Source of the DNA: Paramarasmius palmivorus
Taxonomy: Eukaryota; Basidiomycota; Agaricomycetes; Agaricales; Marasmiaceae
Assembly (NCBI GenBank): GCA_037176845.1
Contig: JAYKXP010000001.1
Location: 868,001-932,000, forward strand
Direction: 5' to 3'
Length of the DNA stretch: 64,000 bases
In this document: one piece after another, positions 53,686-64,000 of the stretch
Position numbering within the stretch: the stretch's first letter is position 1
How the letters are laid out: each line of letters begins with the position of its first letter
Program-made: the position numbers and the translations under genes
The notes under the pieces: generated by a model
What the model was told of the DNA's origin: nothing
The model's database searches: none
What the model saw: the letters and a program-made list of their open reading frames with translations, nothing else

Positions 53686-56600
53686 CTATCCAGAAGGTTG
53701 AACCATCGAGTATAAATGTTCCTTGTCAGCAGACTCGTCCACTAAAGCACGTAGCTTTCCACCCGGTATCTTGAGTAGTTCTTGGGGACTGTCGAATTCG
53801 ACCTTATAGGCCGTGTCAGATCCACGAACGACAGGTAGTTGAACTTGACTTACAATCGAACCTGCATCCAAAACCATCTGCAGAAAGAGCGTTGTCAAAG
53901 CCTGGCTCCTTGTAGAGAATGGCAACTCACAATTCTATCGGCGTCCATAATGGTTTGCAGTCTATGAGCGACTGTGATTAGGGTAACGTCCTTGCCAAGT
54001 TCTTGGCGCAAAGCCTTTTGAATGACAGCATCCGTTTTGTAGTCTGTTTCGTTGGTTAGTGTTGTAACAAAGTGAAGTAGTCGTCCTCACCAATGGCCGA
54101 TGTAGCTATGTTGAGTAGCCCGAATCAGCATTCAAGATAGCCTTTCGAAGGCGCTGCATTTGACTGACCTTCGTCGAGGATAAACAACTTGCTACCTCTA
54201 ACCATTGCTCTTGCTAGTGCCAATATCTGGCGTTGACCCACTGATAAATTACCTCCTCCGCTAGCTATCGGGCTATCCAACGTGATCCTATCTTCCTCAC
54301 TCTCCTCTTGTAACGAGAAAAGGCCAGCGGCACGTAGAGCATCGTTCAGAGCCGCGTCGTCGTGTTGGTCGAAGGGGTCCAGGTTTTCTCGGACAGTACC
54401 GGTGAGAAGTTCCGGCTATGACAGGAGGACTTTGTGAGGGAGGCGACATCAAGGGGTGAATGTCAGCTCACCATTTGAGGGATGATTGTGATCTGGGAAC
54501 GAAGGTCTTCAAGGTTTATACTGTTTGTCAGTAAACCATCATAATAAACGTTGCCTTCAGTGGGGATACAACGGAGCAGAGACAACATCAATGAGCTCTG
54601 AGAAATTTTTGTTCAGTCGTACCGTCAAGAAGTAGTCAAATACTTGGTATACCTTTCCAGATCCGGTACGTCCAACTATGGCAAGGAAATGAGCAGAAAG
54701 CTGGGAGGTGAAAAACAACAACTCACCCACTCCAATACGCTCACCCGACTTCACGTGGAAAGTTATATCCTTGAGAACCTTGGGCCCTTCAGGCGAGTAC
54801 CGCGCAGAAAGTTCTTCCACTCTGAGATCTCCGCTGGAAGGCCAATAAGCTGGAGGTTTGCCTTCTGGTGTGGGCTTGGGTTCTTGTTCTATGTGAAGAT
54901 AGCGATTGATTCGTTCGAGACTGCATCATCCTGCGTTGAGTAACTGCGAACAGTGCTATTCGTTGAAGTTGCGTACCTATTTGCTAAACGAGAAATCAGT
55001 GTTGTGACAAGGTAAGAATAGACAGAGTGCGACACGACGTACCTCGAGTCTCGAAGAGGTTCAATATCCGAATCCACCAAAGAATCCTTCCGCTAAATCC
55101 AACTAATGACCAATGAGCCCGTGTTATTGATGGACAAAGGGTGAACCTACACACCTGCCATATTTAATGTGTATCCAGTGTTTGAGGGATTTTGATGTCC
55201 AAGGTAGACAAGGTAAGTGGCAAGAGACGTGGTAAAAATATTTGCGATGAGGTCGATGCGAATGTTTACCCATCTGTTGAGGTTCCAGAAAGTCCGTGCT
55301 GGTCGTGAATAGTGATCGATACGAGCCCTAGACTCCCTTCTGAATGACTCCTGGACACCATATGCACGTATAGATACTTTAACACAAGCGTCAGAATTAG
55401 TATATAGCTCAGGGCCCCCGACTCACCAAGGCCAGTGATAGCCGCCCCAAAGCTGTGGTTTGTTAGTAATGACATTGGCGAATCAATCTCGTACGTACTG
55501 TCCGAGCACGGGAGCCTTCGCATTCGCAACTTCACGCTTGACTGCCATTTGGGCTCTGATATAAAGTCGACCAAGCAATCCCCCTACGGTTGTGATGAAT
55601 AATGCTGGCAATAGGAACACTGGCGTGAAAAGGATGACGGCGCAGAATTTGATGATCATTGTAGTGGTATACCCAACCAACCCTGCAAGGGTCTGAGACA
55701 CAGGGTCATCCACTGTAAACCATTGAGCAGTTGCGAATAGTCAAGATCTGCTAACACACCATCGCGGATATCTTGGGTCACGCGTGTTATGACTCGTGAA
55801 GTGGGAGTTTGATCCAGCCATCTACAGAGCTGTCAGCATTGATGAATACTCAAGAAATATATCCATTCACCTCATCGTAGAACCAAGAATGGACTGGACG
55901 AGTTGCTGATGTATTGATCGCGAAGCTCGCAAAGAGCCATAAGTATAGAAAATCAGACCGGCGACATTGCCCACAATGACCACCAAAAGGAACAAGGCTA
56001 GTGTGACAGATGAGTGAGATATACTTCAAACATATGGTTGAATTTACAATAGAAGCCAATATAACTGTTCAAGGATGTTCAGGATGTAGAGACAGTGACG
56101 ATGTGATCAGTACTCACTGGACTGCATTGACATCTTCAGGAGGGCGTTCATCATATTGATGTGCCCAGTACCCAAGGTACCAAGTCTGGCTTGATTCAGC
56201 TATGTCTGCCACAAAATATAATCCGGAGAATACGGCGAAAAAGAGAATAAAGTGTTCGCCTCCTAAACCCGTCAAGAAGAGCTTCACTAGAAGAAAGTTG
56301 GACCATCAGTATGATTGTTGTAAATGGACTGTTGATAAACTCACGTGCTGGCCAGCTAAGACGTCCGATCTCGACCTCCTCAGGGAGTATGAGCTTCCCG
56401 TCTTTTGGGATGTCTTTTGGCGCATCATCAACTAGCTCTTCTTCACGTTCTTCGATCTCCTTTTCTTTCTCGACTTCAGCAGCGAGGACTTCGTCCTCCA
56501 CAAGAGCGTCGTTCACGGTCCCTTGACTAGAGACCTTCCCATCCTTCATGGAGATCACGAAACCGGCCAGAGGTTGCATCATGACCACATTATGGGTCTG

Positions 56601-59600
56601 GATCGCTGTTTGAGCATGAAGAGACGGTACTATAAGGTCTGACTTGCCACTAAGATTACCGTTCGGCCCTTGAGAAGGTCGCCCTGGAAGCATTTTTGAA
56701 TGATCCACTTTGCAGTATGCACACTGTCAATGTCGATTAATCAGTGGATAGTTACAAAATAAGCAAAGGAACACATACTCAAGCGCTGCCAAAACGTCAT
56801 CCAGGATGAGTATATCGGCTTGCGAGTATACCGCCCTCGCGAGAGTCACGCGAGCTTTCTGCCCGCCGCTAAGGGTAAGGCCTTTCTCGCCGACCTCTGT
56901 ATCATCCCCAGCCGCAAACAACGACAAATCACGTTCCAGGCAGCATTGATGCAGAACTTTTTTGTAGCGTACTTCGTCAAAAGCTGACCCGAATACGATG
57001 TTATCCTGCAGAATACATCAATACCAGGAAGAATCTGCCATGAGATGGGGCACACCCTGATAGTTGCATTTTGCACCCAAGATTCCTGGGCAGCATAAGC
57101 CACACCTCCTTCTCTCGGGAGGTTGTACCACGAATCCAGGCTGTTTGGAATAAAGTGCATCTCTGACAAGAGCGCCATAAGAAGGGAAGTCTTCCCGCTA
57201 CCAGTCGGTCCTATGATCAAATTGATGACTCCCTTCTTGAATAGCAATTCATTTTCTATTCTGAGCAAAAATTGCCGACTGTTGGGAGTTTCGTAACCAG
57301 TATACGAAGACCACGAGAAAGTGACGTTCCGGAACCCGATTTTCGAGTTTTCGTCGTCTGGCCGTGCCAAAGGGTTGTCTTCAGTCTCCAGGCTTCTCGA
57401 ATATTGATCCAAGAGCTCTGTCTAAAACGAAAATAGGTAAATGTCGTCATCGAATGTTTGTGTGCATACCTCGTACAAAAAGGCTGTTATTCGGTCCAGA
57501 GATACCTTAGCAGCTGCCGAACTGTTCAAGCATTGGAGAACTGTTCGAAGTTGACTACGCATTTGTTAGCAGATGCCCTGAAAGCGAGTAATGGACAGCA
57601 GACTTCTCAAATTGGTCAAAGACCACCATGCTGCTGAAGACCTTTGCCGCACTCAGCTGTTCCTTCATGATGAGAGTCTATGGAAATATACGTATTTAGC
57701 GCTAGTTCCGTGTGCACGTGAAGGAAGTACTGACACTATGGTAAGGATAATCAGGGGCGGAATCTTTGAAAAGAGAAAAACACATACTATGATCCACTTT
57801 TGATAGCAGATGGGACCATGAGTTGTATGAGTGATTAATGATTGCGGTAGAAAGCCGGATACGCACTAGGTGGCCAACATGGTACAGATTGGGATGACAT
57901 AACTATGAAAAAAGCCACGGCTTGAGAACAGACAATGCAACGCAACGCGAAGGACGACGTACTTGGTGATAATAGTGAAAACATTCAACATTCTCATCTT
58001 CCAAATATATGCCAATTCTTGTTCCCGTTTGTCCGAGATGCGTTCATACATCTTTTTTTCCCAGCCGAACATCTTGATCATCCTCAAGACGCCCATCACT
58101 GCAACAATGATGAATCGGAACGATTGAGGAAGAAGAAGAAAACAACGCACCTTCGGAAACGGCCTGAACACGAGCATCTGTTTGCTTCATGCGGCCTGCT
58201 TGGAACTTGCCGATGAACTTGCCGATGAATCCAGGAATGGGGAGAGTTATAATCATTGCCGCCAAACCGATAAACGCACTACGCGAAAGGGTAAACTCGA
58301 GGGCTTGAGATGGATTCCAGCATTGAGACTGACCTCCAACCAAGTACCCAGTACAGGAAGGTTACCGAAAGTGCTATCTTGATTGGAGCATGCACTACCA
58401 CTCGACCAACATCTTTCGCATCCACTAGTGCCTGCAAATCGGTGCTGACGAGGTTGTTAAGTTTCCCGATGAGATTCTTGTTGGCTTCTGAATCAGAAGG
58501 CTTCGGTTCCGCTGCTTTTTGGCCAGTTTTGACCGTATCAGAAGATTGGGAAGAGGAAGCCTCTTCTTGTGCTGGAGTTACGGTAACATCGGAAGAGACA
58601 GATGCCGGTCTTTGAGAAGTAGACGTTGAAGCACTGGACGTTGGTGTGGATGGTTCACCTTTAGCCATGCCGGCTGCCTTGTTGTCGGTGCTTGACTTCA
58701 AGCGAATCCGTAGAGCATGTTCAAAGATAAGCTGGGTGAGAATGCTTTCCATGTTTACTCCCAACCTCGTCTGCATAGTTTTTGTAGAATCAAGGTGTAA
58801 TGCGAAATAAAAGCACACTCACAACGTTGAAAACATACTGCTCAACCGCAATCGTGTTTATCGCGGGACCAAGGAAGAGAAGGAGAATCCACGCCCAGGG
58901 CCGAATGTCGTGCCCTTCACCACCGGTTTGCACGAAGCTGGAACACCAAGTATCAAAGATGTAAATGAATAAATATCCGAAGGTGACTTACCTGAGCAGC
59001 TTATTGACTGCAATTGGTGATCCGAAGCCGGCCAAGGCTTCGACGGTCATCGCCACTGTTATTATGATGATCTCCTTGGAAAAGATTCGTAGCAATGGGA
59101 ACAAAATAAGCCTTCGTTTGGGTTGTGATGTGGGATCGATGTGACGAAAGGCATGTTTCCACAAATTTTCTGCGTTATCGTAATCCGCAAGAGGTGGCAA
59201 TTCGTCGTAGGGCAGATGCTCCCCTTGCCGCGCCTTAAGTATAACGTGGTCCATGAAGGCACAGAGAGCAAATGAGAGCAACGATGCGGTCTGTTCAGGG
59301 TTCGGTACTGCCGCAGGATTCTATGAAGTCCTTGTTTAGCTCGAATACAATCGACATAAAAAGATATCAACCTTAGGATCCACGGGCGTGTACTGCCTCG
59401 GCACCAGTAACGGGATCAAAATTGAAACAATGGCGAGCAAGACGATTTGCGACCAGATCAGGGGACTATCATCTAATGGCACTCTGTTGAAAGTTCCAAG
59501 AGGGTAGAGATCCCGATATGCATAGACTGCAAATGAGACTAGCAAGACTATGTTCAAATGCCGAATAATAATACGACTCCATCCGGGGTTCATGAAAACA

Positions 59601-60120
59601 GATGCAAGCGCGAGGAAAGATCCGTATGCCTAGCATGTGTCAACTTCTCTCTCTCTCTCAACTGATTGGAAATCGATCATGATACGTACAAACGTGAAGC
59701 AAATCCCGAAGAGGCCTTGCCTAACATCTCCAAAGGTCCTGTTGCTGTTCATGGGGACGAACAAGGAAGTAAGGGATAGAACGAAAAGGACCAGCGTGCA
59801 GCCCAATCTAGCCACATTGAACGCGAAGATTACGCGTCCACCGTGAGCAGAGACGTGTTCACTGAACGAGAGCCGTTGTCTACTGTTGGAAGACATAACT
59901 TCTGCGTTCCTAGTTCCTTTCCATTTCGTATTGACCTTCACGACCGCAAGGTGAAAAAGCAGGGAAAAAGCAGAGAGAATGGATGCATAGAATGGAAAAA
60001 TGAGCTCTGATGTCCAACTATAATTATGGTGAGACCTATACGTGGTCAATTTACAGGAAGAACTCACATTCGCTCTTCTTCCATCCAAGTGCTCCCTGTC
60101 ATGACTACTTGACTGGCCAT
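53686..60120 (-). CDS. ABC transporter, ABCC (multidrug-resistance-associated) type, full length
   Basis: About 1,450 residues in more than 20 exons. It starts MASQVVMTGSTWMEEERIWT and has an extra N-terminal membrane domain (ELIFPFYASILSAFSLLFHL, HLNIVLLVSFAVYAYRDLY). The first core domain has LFPLLRIFSKEIIIITVAMT and a basidiomycete-type Ser/Thr-rich insertion in its loop (58700-58500). NBD1 has Walker A LIIGPTGSGKTSLLMALL and signature LSGGQKARVTLARAVYSQ with ADILILDD. A second membrane domain follows (IIKFCAVILFTPVFLLPALF). NBD2 has Walker A FLAIVGRTGSGK, signature GGGNLSVGQRQILALARAM and KLFILDE, ending EHLYSMVQPSG. In NBD1 the Walker B Glu is replaced by Asp (ILDD), as usual for ABCC. 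It presumably exports conjugates or drugs at the plasma membrane or vacuole. Frame intact. Confidence 0.9.
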
Positions 60121-60566
60121 GACTTTCGAAAGAGAAGTTGTTGTGGGGATGATACCCTGGCGCAGTTTCTGGGTATAAATTGGAGAGCAGAATCAAAAGG
60201 CGGCGACACGGTCCCGCTTTAGAGTCATTTGTTGATTTGTGAGCATGCGGGATGTGTTGACCCTGATATTTTCGGCGCCGTTTCATCAAAAGGTGGATAC
60301 CGATAAGCACCTGGAAGAACTAGTCCAGGAAACACTCAGAAAAAGAGACGACATGGGAGAGAGAGGAAAAGGGCCTGACGAGACTCAGAGCCAAGCCTCG
60401 GGCCTCATGCACATGCATCATGCCTCAGCCAACGCATAAAAGGTTCCTCGACGTCAGCGATAAGAATATATATTTAACCTCGGCAATCACGACGGACTGT
60501 AGCATCATTGAGCATCATTATTGCGATAAAAACAAAATCCACGAGATATATATAGTATCTCCCAAT
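60121..60566. other. Intergenic region
   Basis: It holds the promoter of the minus-strand ABCC gene and the 3' flank of the tRNA-Ser gene. No gene recognised. Confidence 0.45.
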
Positions 60567-60657
60567 CGACACCAGCAGGATTTGAACCTGCGCCCTCAAA
60601 GAGGAACAGATATCGTTGGATTCGAATCTGTCGCCGTAACCACTTGGCTATAGTGCC
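60567..60657 (-). tRNA. tRNA-Ser (anticodon CGA) with 9-nt intron
   Basis: The reverse strand reads GGCACTATAGCCAAGTGG..., with anticodon stem ACAGA/TCTGT, loop TTCGAA...A, anticodon CGA and a 9-nt intron TCCAACGAT. The mature body matches the gene at 4885-4979, but the intron differs in length and sequence. It lies 34 bases from the stop of GH79. Confidence 0.93.
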
Positions 60658-60690
60658 TTGAGTGGCATCATAACGTAATGAATACATTGG

Positions 60691-62899
60691 CTAGGTGCGC
60701 AAATCGATCAGCAGGGCCTCGCTGGATGCCACCCTCGCTTCCAATACTCCTCCGTTGTCCGTCTCGAGTGATACACGACCTTGGGTGTTCACCATCTCGG
60801 GGAGGCCATTTGTAGAGTAGTTCCATGCGAGTCCACCAAACGAGATGTTACTGTCTGCCGTGGCTCCTCCTGGAGCGGTCAACCTCCTTCCTGTCACGCG
60901 AGTATCCTGTACGCCGAGAGGAATCCTAAAGGTAATGCCAGGACGGGGATCCGGTGTCGTGGCATTCCATTCATGAAAGTTGATAATTGCAATACGGGTG
61001 AGAATGAATGATTCGTAGATTGCATATGCGCTCAGCTTCTCTGGCGAATTGTTTGGGGTAGGTGCGAGTGTAGCGATTTGGATGGGACCATGATGTGAAC
61101 CGATTGTTTCAGCTGCAAACTTGATGCCATACCAAGGTGCACGAACTTTGGGTTGGGCGCCGTTTACTGGGATAGGTTGCCATGCAGCCTACATATCGTG
61201 TTATCACATAGCTTGATCAAGATTGAGAGTGAGCGACGTACGTAACCGAAGGTGGTCCCTTGGTGAAGGAATACCCGTTTTACGTTCTATACCAATCGTG
61301 AGAATGAATGATTCGTAGATTGCATATGCGCTCAGCTTCTCTGGCGAATTGTTTGGGGTAGGTGCGAGTGTAGCGATTTGGATGGGACCATGATGTGAAC
61401 CGATTGTTTCAGCTGCAAACTTGATGCCATACCAAGGTGCACGAACTTTGGGTTGGGCGCCGTTTACTGGGATAGGTTGCCATGCAGCCTACATATCGTG
61501 TTATCACATAGCTTGATCAAGATTGAGAGTGAGCGACGTACGTAACCGAAGGTGGTCCCTTGGTGAAGGAATACCCGTTTTACGTTCTATACCAATCGTA
61601 AGAACAAAAGTTGATAGGTGCTGAGAATGAATGGAATGCACTGAAAACGCTGCATAGAGTACGTAGTCTATCGTCCAAAGCGCCGAACCCAAAACGCCCT
61701 CTGGAAAAATCAGTTACCTGACCAGTTAGAGAGTCGTGGTTAACACACCAAATTGATCCATGTTCAAGTTTACGAAGTCCGAGTTGGTCTCTCCGAGGAC
61801 AAAGTCTATATCGCGAGTTTCTGGAGACGACTGCAGAAATGCCAAATCATCGTCTACCTGTGAGATGTTTGCAACAATAGTATCATGGTTCATGAAGGTT
61901 CCTGGGCAATCATAGCGTCAATATACACCGCAGTTAATCGGAGTACCAAGGTCACTCACTGCCTAACGAGACCCATGGGGCATCACCGACAGGATAACTA
62001 TCAAGGAAGTAGTGAGCCACAAGACATTGAATGATGTCGGAGCCGTACTTATGCAATGAAACGCTTTTTAGCAAAGCATCTTCATTAACACCTGCAGCAA
62101 ATGCTTTCTCCCTAGACACCTCATTAGCCGACGTCTCGTAGCGCGTAGTTACGACTTACGTTGTCCAGTCTGGATTGAAACCTAATCCAACGAAAACCAA
62201 CCCTTGGAACCATTTCTTTGCCAAATCCAGTCTCGAAGGTTTAATCACGTTCTCCAGAACGGCATTTGCAAATCGTTTCCACCGTTCAACGTAATCCACA
62301 ATCGTCCAATTCTGGGGCACCTCGCCTTGACTGGAATACGTATCCTCTTCATTCCCAATCTCAAACGCAAAGAACCTTTCTTCTCCAATCGCAGCCAAAG
62401 CCCACTGAGCACCCAAAAGAGTATTGTTTATTGCACCGGAATCATTACGCACGAGAGGCAAGTCGAAGATGAACTCCGTTCCTGGCGGAAATGTGTTGTC
62501 ATCGAAGCATTGGCGGAACCATCTCTCGTTCAGAGTCACATTGAGTGGAATTCCATTATCCCCCGTTACGGTCTTAATGGTTTCTTCCTGTTCAGGGATA
62601 TACGTCGTCCGGTCGGCGGAAGTACCACCAACACGAATCTGAGGAGCCATCGATGTGGATTCGGTGAGCGAGTCAAGAAGGTTTCGAGTAAAGGTGTTGG
62701 GTTGGGATGCATCGGAGCCCTGTCTGGTGTAATCCTGGAACCAATGGATTGCAATAGAAAGTGAGACAAGGTTGTTCACGATGGGCTTGGAAGCATCCTC
62801 AGGTGCGCGGCGAGAGGGAAGGAGAGTTACAACAGGATTTGCAGCCGCTCGCGCGACAAAGGGCACCAACAGAGACAGAAAGAGCGGGAATAACCTCAT
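60691..62899 (-). CDS. Glycoside hydrolase family 79 beta-glucuronidase, secreted, carrying an internal 300-bp duplication
   Basis: GH79 enzymes remove glucuronic acid from arabinogalactan or related glycans. A signal peptide (MRLFPLFLSLLVPFVARAAA) is followed by SLSIAIHWFQDYTRQGSD, APQIRVGGTSADRTTYIPEQ, GTEFIFDLPLVRND and the acid/base Glu in FAFEIGNEEDTY (most relatives have NEPD). The nucleophile region follows (LGETNSDFVNLNMDQFG, ALWTIDYVLYAA), then NVKRVFLHQGTTFGY, IPVNGAQPKVRAPWYGIKFA and LAPTPNNSPEKLSAYAIYES. The C-terminal beta domain has ALLIDLRT at the end. Positions 60998-61297 and 61298-61597 are exact copies spanning two coding segments and one intron. Read straight through, the duplicate creates a premature stop; splicing across one copy, or an assembly artefact, would give a normal protein. 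Confidence 0.85.
60998..61597. repeat. Perfect tandem duplication, 2 x 300 bp
   Basis: Bases 60998-61297 are repeated without any difference at 61298-61597. The similarity stops sharply on both sides (preceding base G versus C; after the second copy only GT is shared). The unit contains parts of two GH79 exons with the intron between them. Confidence 0.97.
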
Positions 62900-64000
62900 T
62901 GCTGAGGAATGACGACCTGATCCACCTTTTATTGACTTTTTACGTCGATTCCCTAGCGAGGGCTGACCACATGACGACTGTTAGCCTCATGGCTGCCGCA
63001 AGCATTCTAAATGTCTTGAGTTGAGCGAACATTCTTCAGACAGCGAAACCATTATAACGCACCAAGCTACAGGTTTTCGATGTTCTTGGAGTACTGCTTG
63101 TCTAGCATCTAAACACACTGGAGGCTGAGCGATTTGGGGCACATCAAGAACTAATCAACGTAGACCGGAATCCAACACGAGGCGAATATCTGCTCCGATG
63201 ACCTTTAATAATCAAAGTGCTGATGGAATACAATTATCCGCTGTGGAGAATAGTTTGAATAATTGCCAGCAATCAAGAGTGGCTACGAAAGACCCACTGC
63301 AGCCCCACACCGTTAACATAATATTTGTTTTTATTCTGTCGCCAGAGCGCGCAGCCGACAATTTTTCGCCTAGGTACAGTTCTTTCCTTGTGAGAGTATC
63401 ATGACACCGATGAGTAACATCTGACTCTGACCAGATACAACCCTAATTGATTCTGTCGGACCGATATAGTCCTAGGACCGCCTTCCTTTGCAATCAATGG
63501 CTCCATCGATTTATCTTGCCTGTACGACGAAGGACACGGTCTATGAGGGCCAGAAGTCAGTAGAGGTTCCGGTGAAGAGCAATAACATGAGAAATACATG
63601 CCAAACTGCGCTGCTTTTGCTTCTGCTGCTACCTGAAAGTTGTAGTCCTGAGCTATTCCTGACTGTGGCGTTCATGGTAAAGTATACGGGAGATGCGCCT
63701 TCAATGGAGATAGAAGCGTTAACTTGACATCTACGTGTTGGTCATTTGAACGATGCAATGGACCGTGCCAGGTTGTGACGAACGCAAACGACCATACGAT
63801 GATCTGTATCGTGCCCTGCATGCAGCTGTGGCACAGTCCAAAGCTATATCACCCTGCCGGACAAACAGGCAAGATTGTCAGAGAATCGATATGAACGCAG
63901 CACGTTCAACCAATGTCATTCAACCATAAGCTTCTTAGACCTGAGTAGTTTGCACGTTGCCTGGAGAAACAAGCATTGTAGCCATTGTCAAAGAAGCGTC
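62900..64000. other. Right-end region, no confirmed gene
   Basis: The GH79 promoter is expected at 62900-63000, with an AATAAAAGG-like element on the minus strand about 30 bases upstream of the start. At 63727-63590 the minus strand reads VNASISIEGASPVYFTMNAT with a Ser/Thr-rich continuation, possibly an exon of a secreted or surface protein whose other exons run toward the window edge. I could not join it to a start, a stop or splice sites with confidence. Confidence 0.3.

Noticed and set aside
60996..61600. Interpretation of the repeat as a CRISPR-like or satellite array
   Set aside because: Only two copies of 300 bp made of exon and intron sequence of one gene; no spacers and no further units.

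Overview
The window looks like a nuclear contig from a filamentous basidiomycete, almost certainly an Agaricomycete. Genes are split by many short (about 48-65 nt) GT-AG introns, tRNA genes carry short introns, and the families are typical of mushrooms: a DUF6593 protein, a multi-pass receptor-like family, an F-box/LRR protein, a NACHT NTPase with an adhesive N-terminus, M35 peptidase, GH79 beta-glucuronidase and a very long ABCC transporter. Nothing indicates a virus, plasmid or bacterial segment.

Layout. 1-4.6 kb: minus-strand ULA1 (NEDD8 activation), a receptor-like membrane protein and a DUF6593 protein. 4.9-11.4 kb: tRNA-Ser, a secreted amidase, a p67phox-like TPR gene that reads on into a retropepsin-like domain, tRNA-Arg and URC4. 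12.5-21.6 kb: plus-strand HIS2, a tiny Cys-rich protein, two tandem secreted histidine-phosphatase-like proteins lacking the catalytic motif, and mitochondrial ETF-ubiquinone oxidoreductase. 21.9-31.6 kb: a Zn2Cys6 regulator, an M20 carboxypeptidase, an EH-like/NPF/proline-rich protein and a catalytically intact histidine phosphatase. 32.2-44 kb: a small secreted protein, an F-box protein, a foldback element, an M35 peptidase, a Ser/Pro-rich protein and AP-1 mu. 44.3-53.6 kb: a second tRNA-Arg, a second amidase without signal peptide, an HSL-type hydrolase, the NACHT gene, HMG-CoA lyase, tRNA-Ser and a single-pass membrane protein. 53.7-62.9 kb: the ABCC transporter, another tRNA-Ser and a GH79 gene containing a perfect 300-bp tandem duplication.

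There is no operon-like unit and no single defence or biosynthetic cluster. Several secreted products (amidase, M35 peptidase, GH79, small secreted protein) fit an extracellular degradative lifestyle. ETF-ubiquinone oxidoreductase and HMG-CoA lyase both serve branched-chain amino-acid and acyl-CoA catabolism, and URC4 and HIS2 are housekeeping metabolism. The most unusual signals are the TPR-retropepsin continuity, the paired pseudo-phosphatases, the 241-bp foldback element, the perfect duplication in GH79, and about a dozen reading-frame breaks that are each explained by a one-base change in a homopolymer. Coordinates give the genomic span from start to stop codon; introns were placed by eye.
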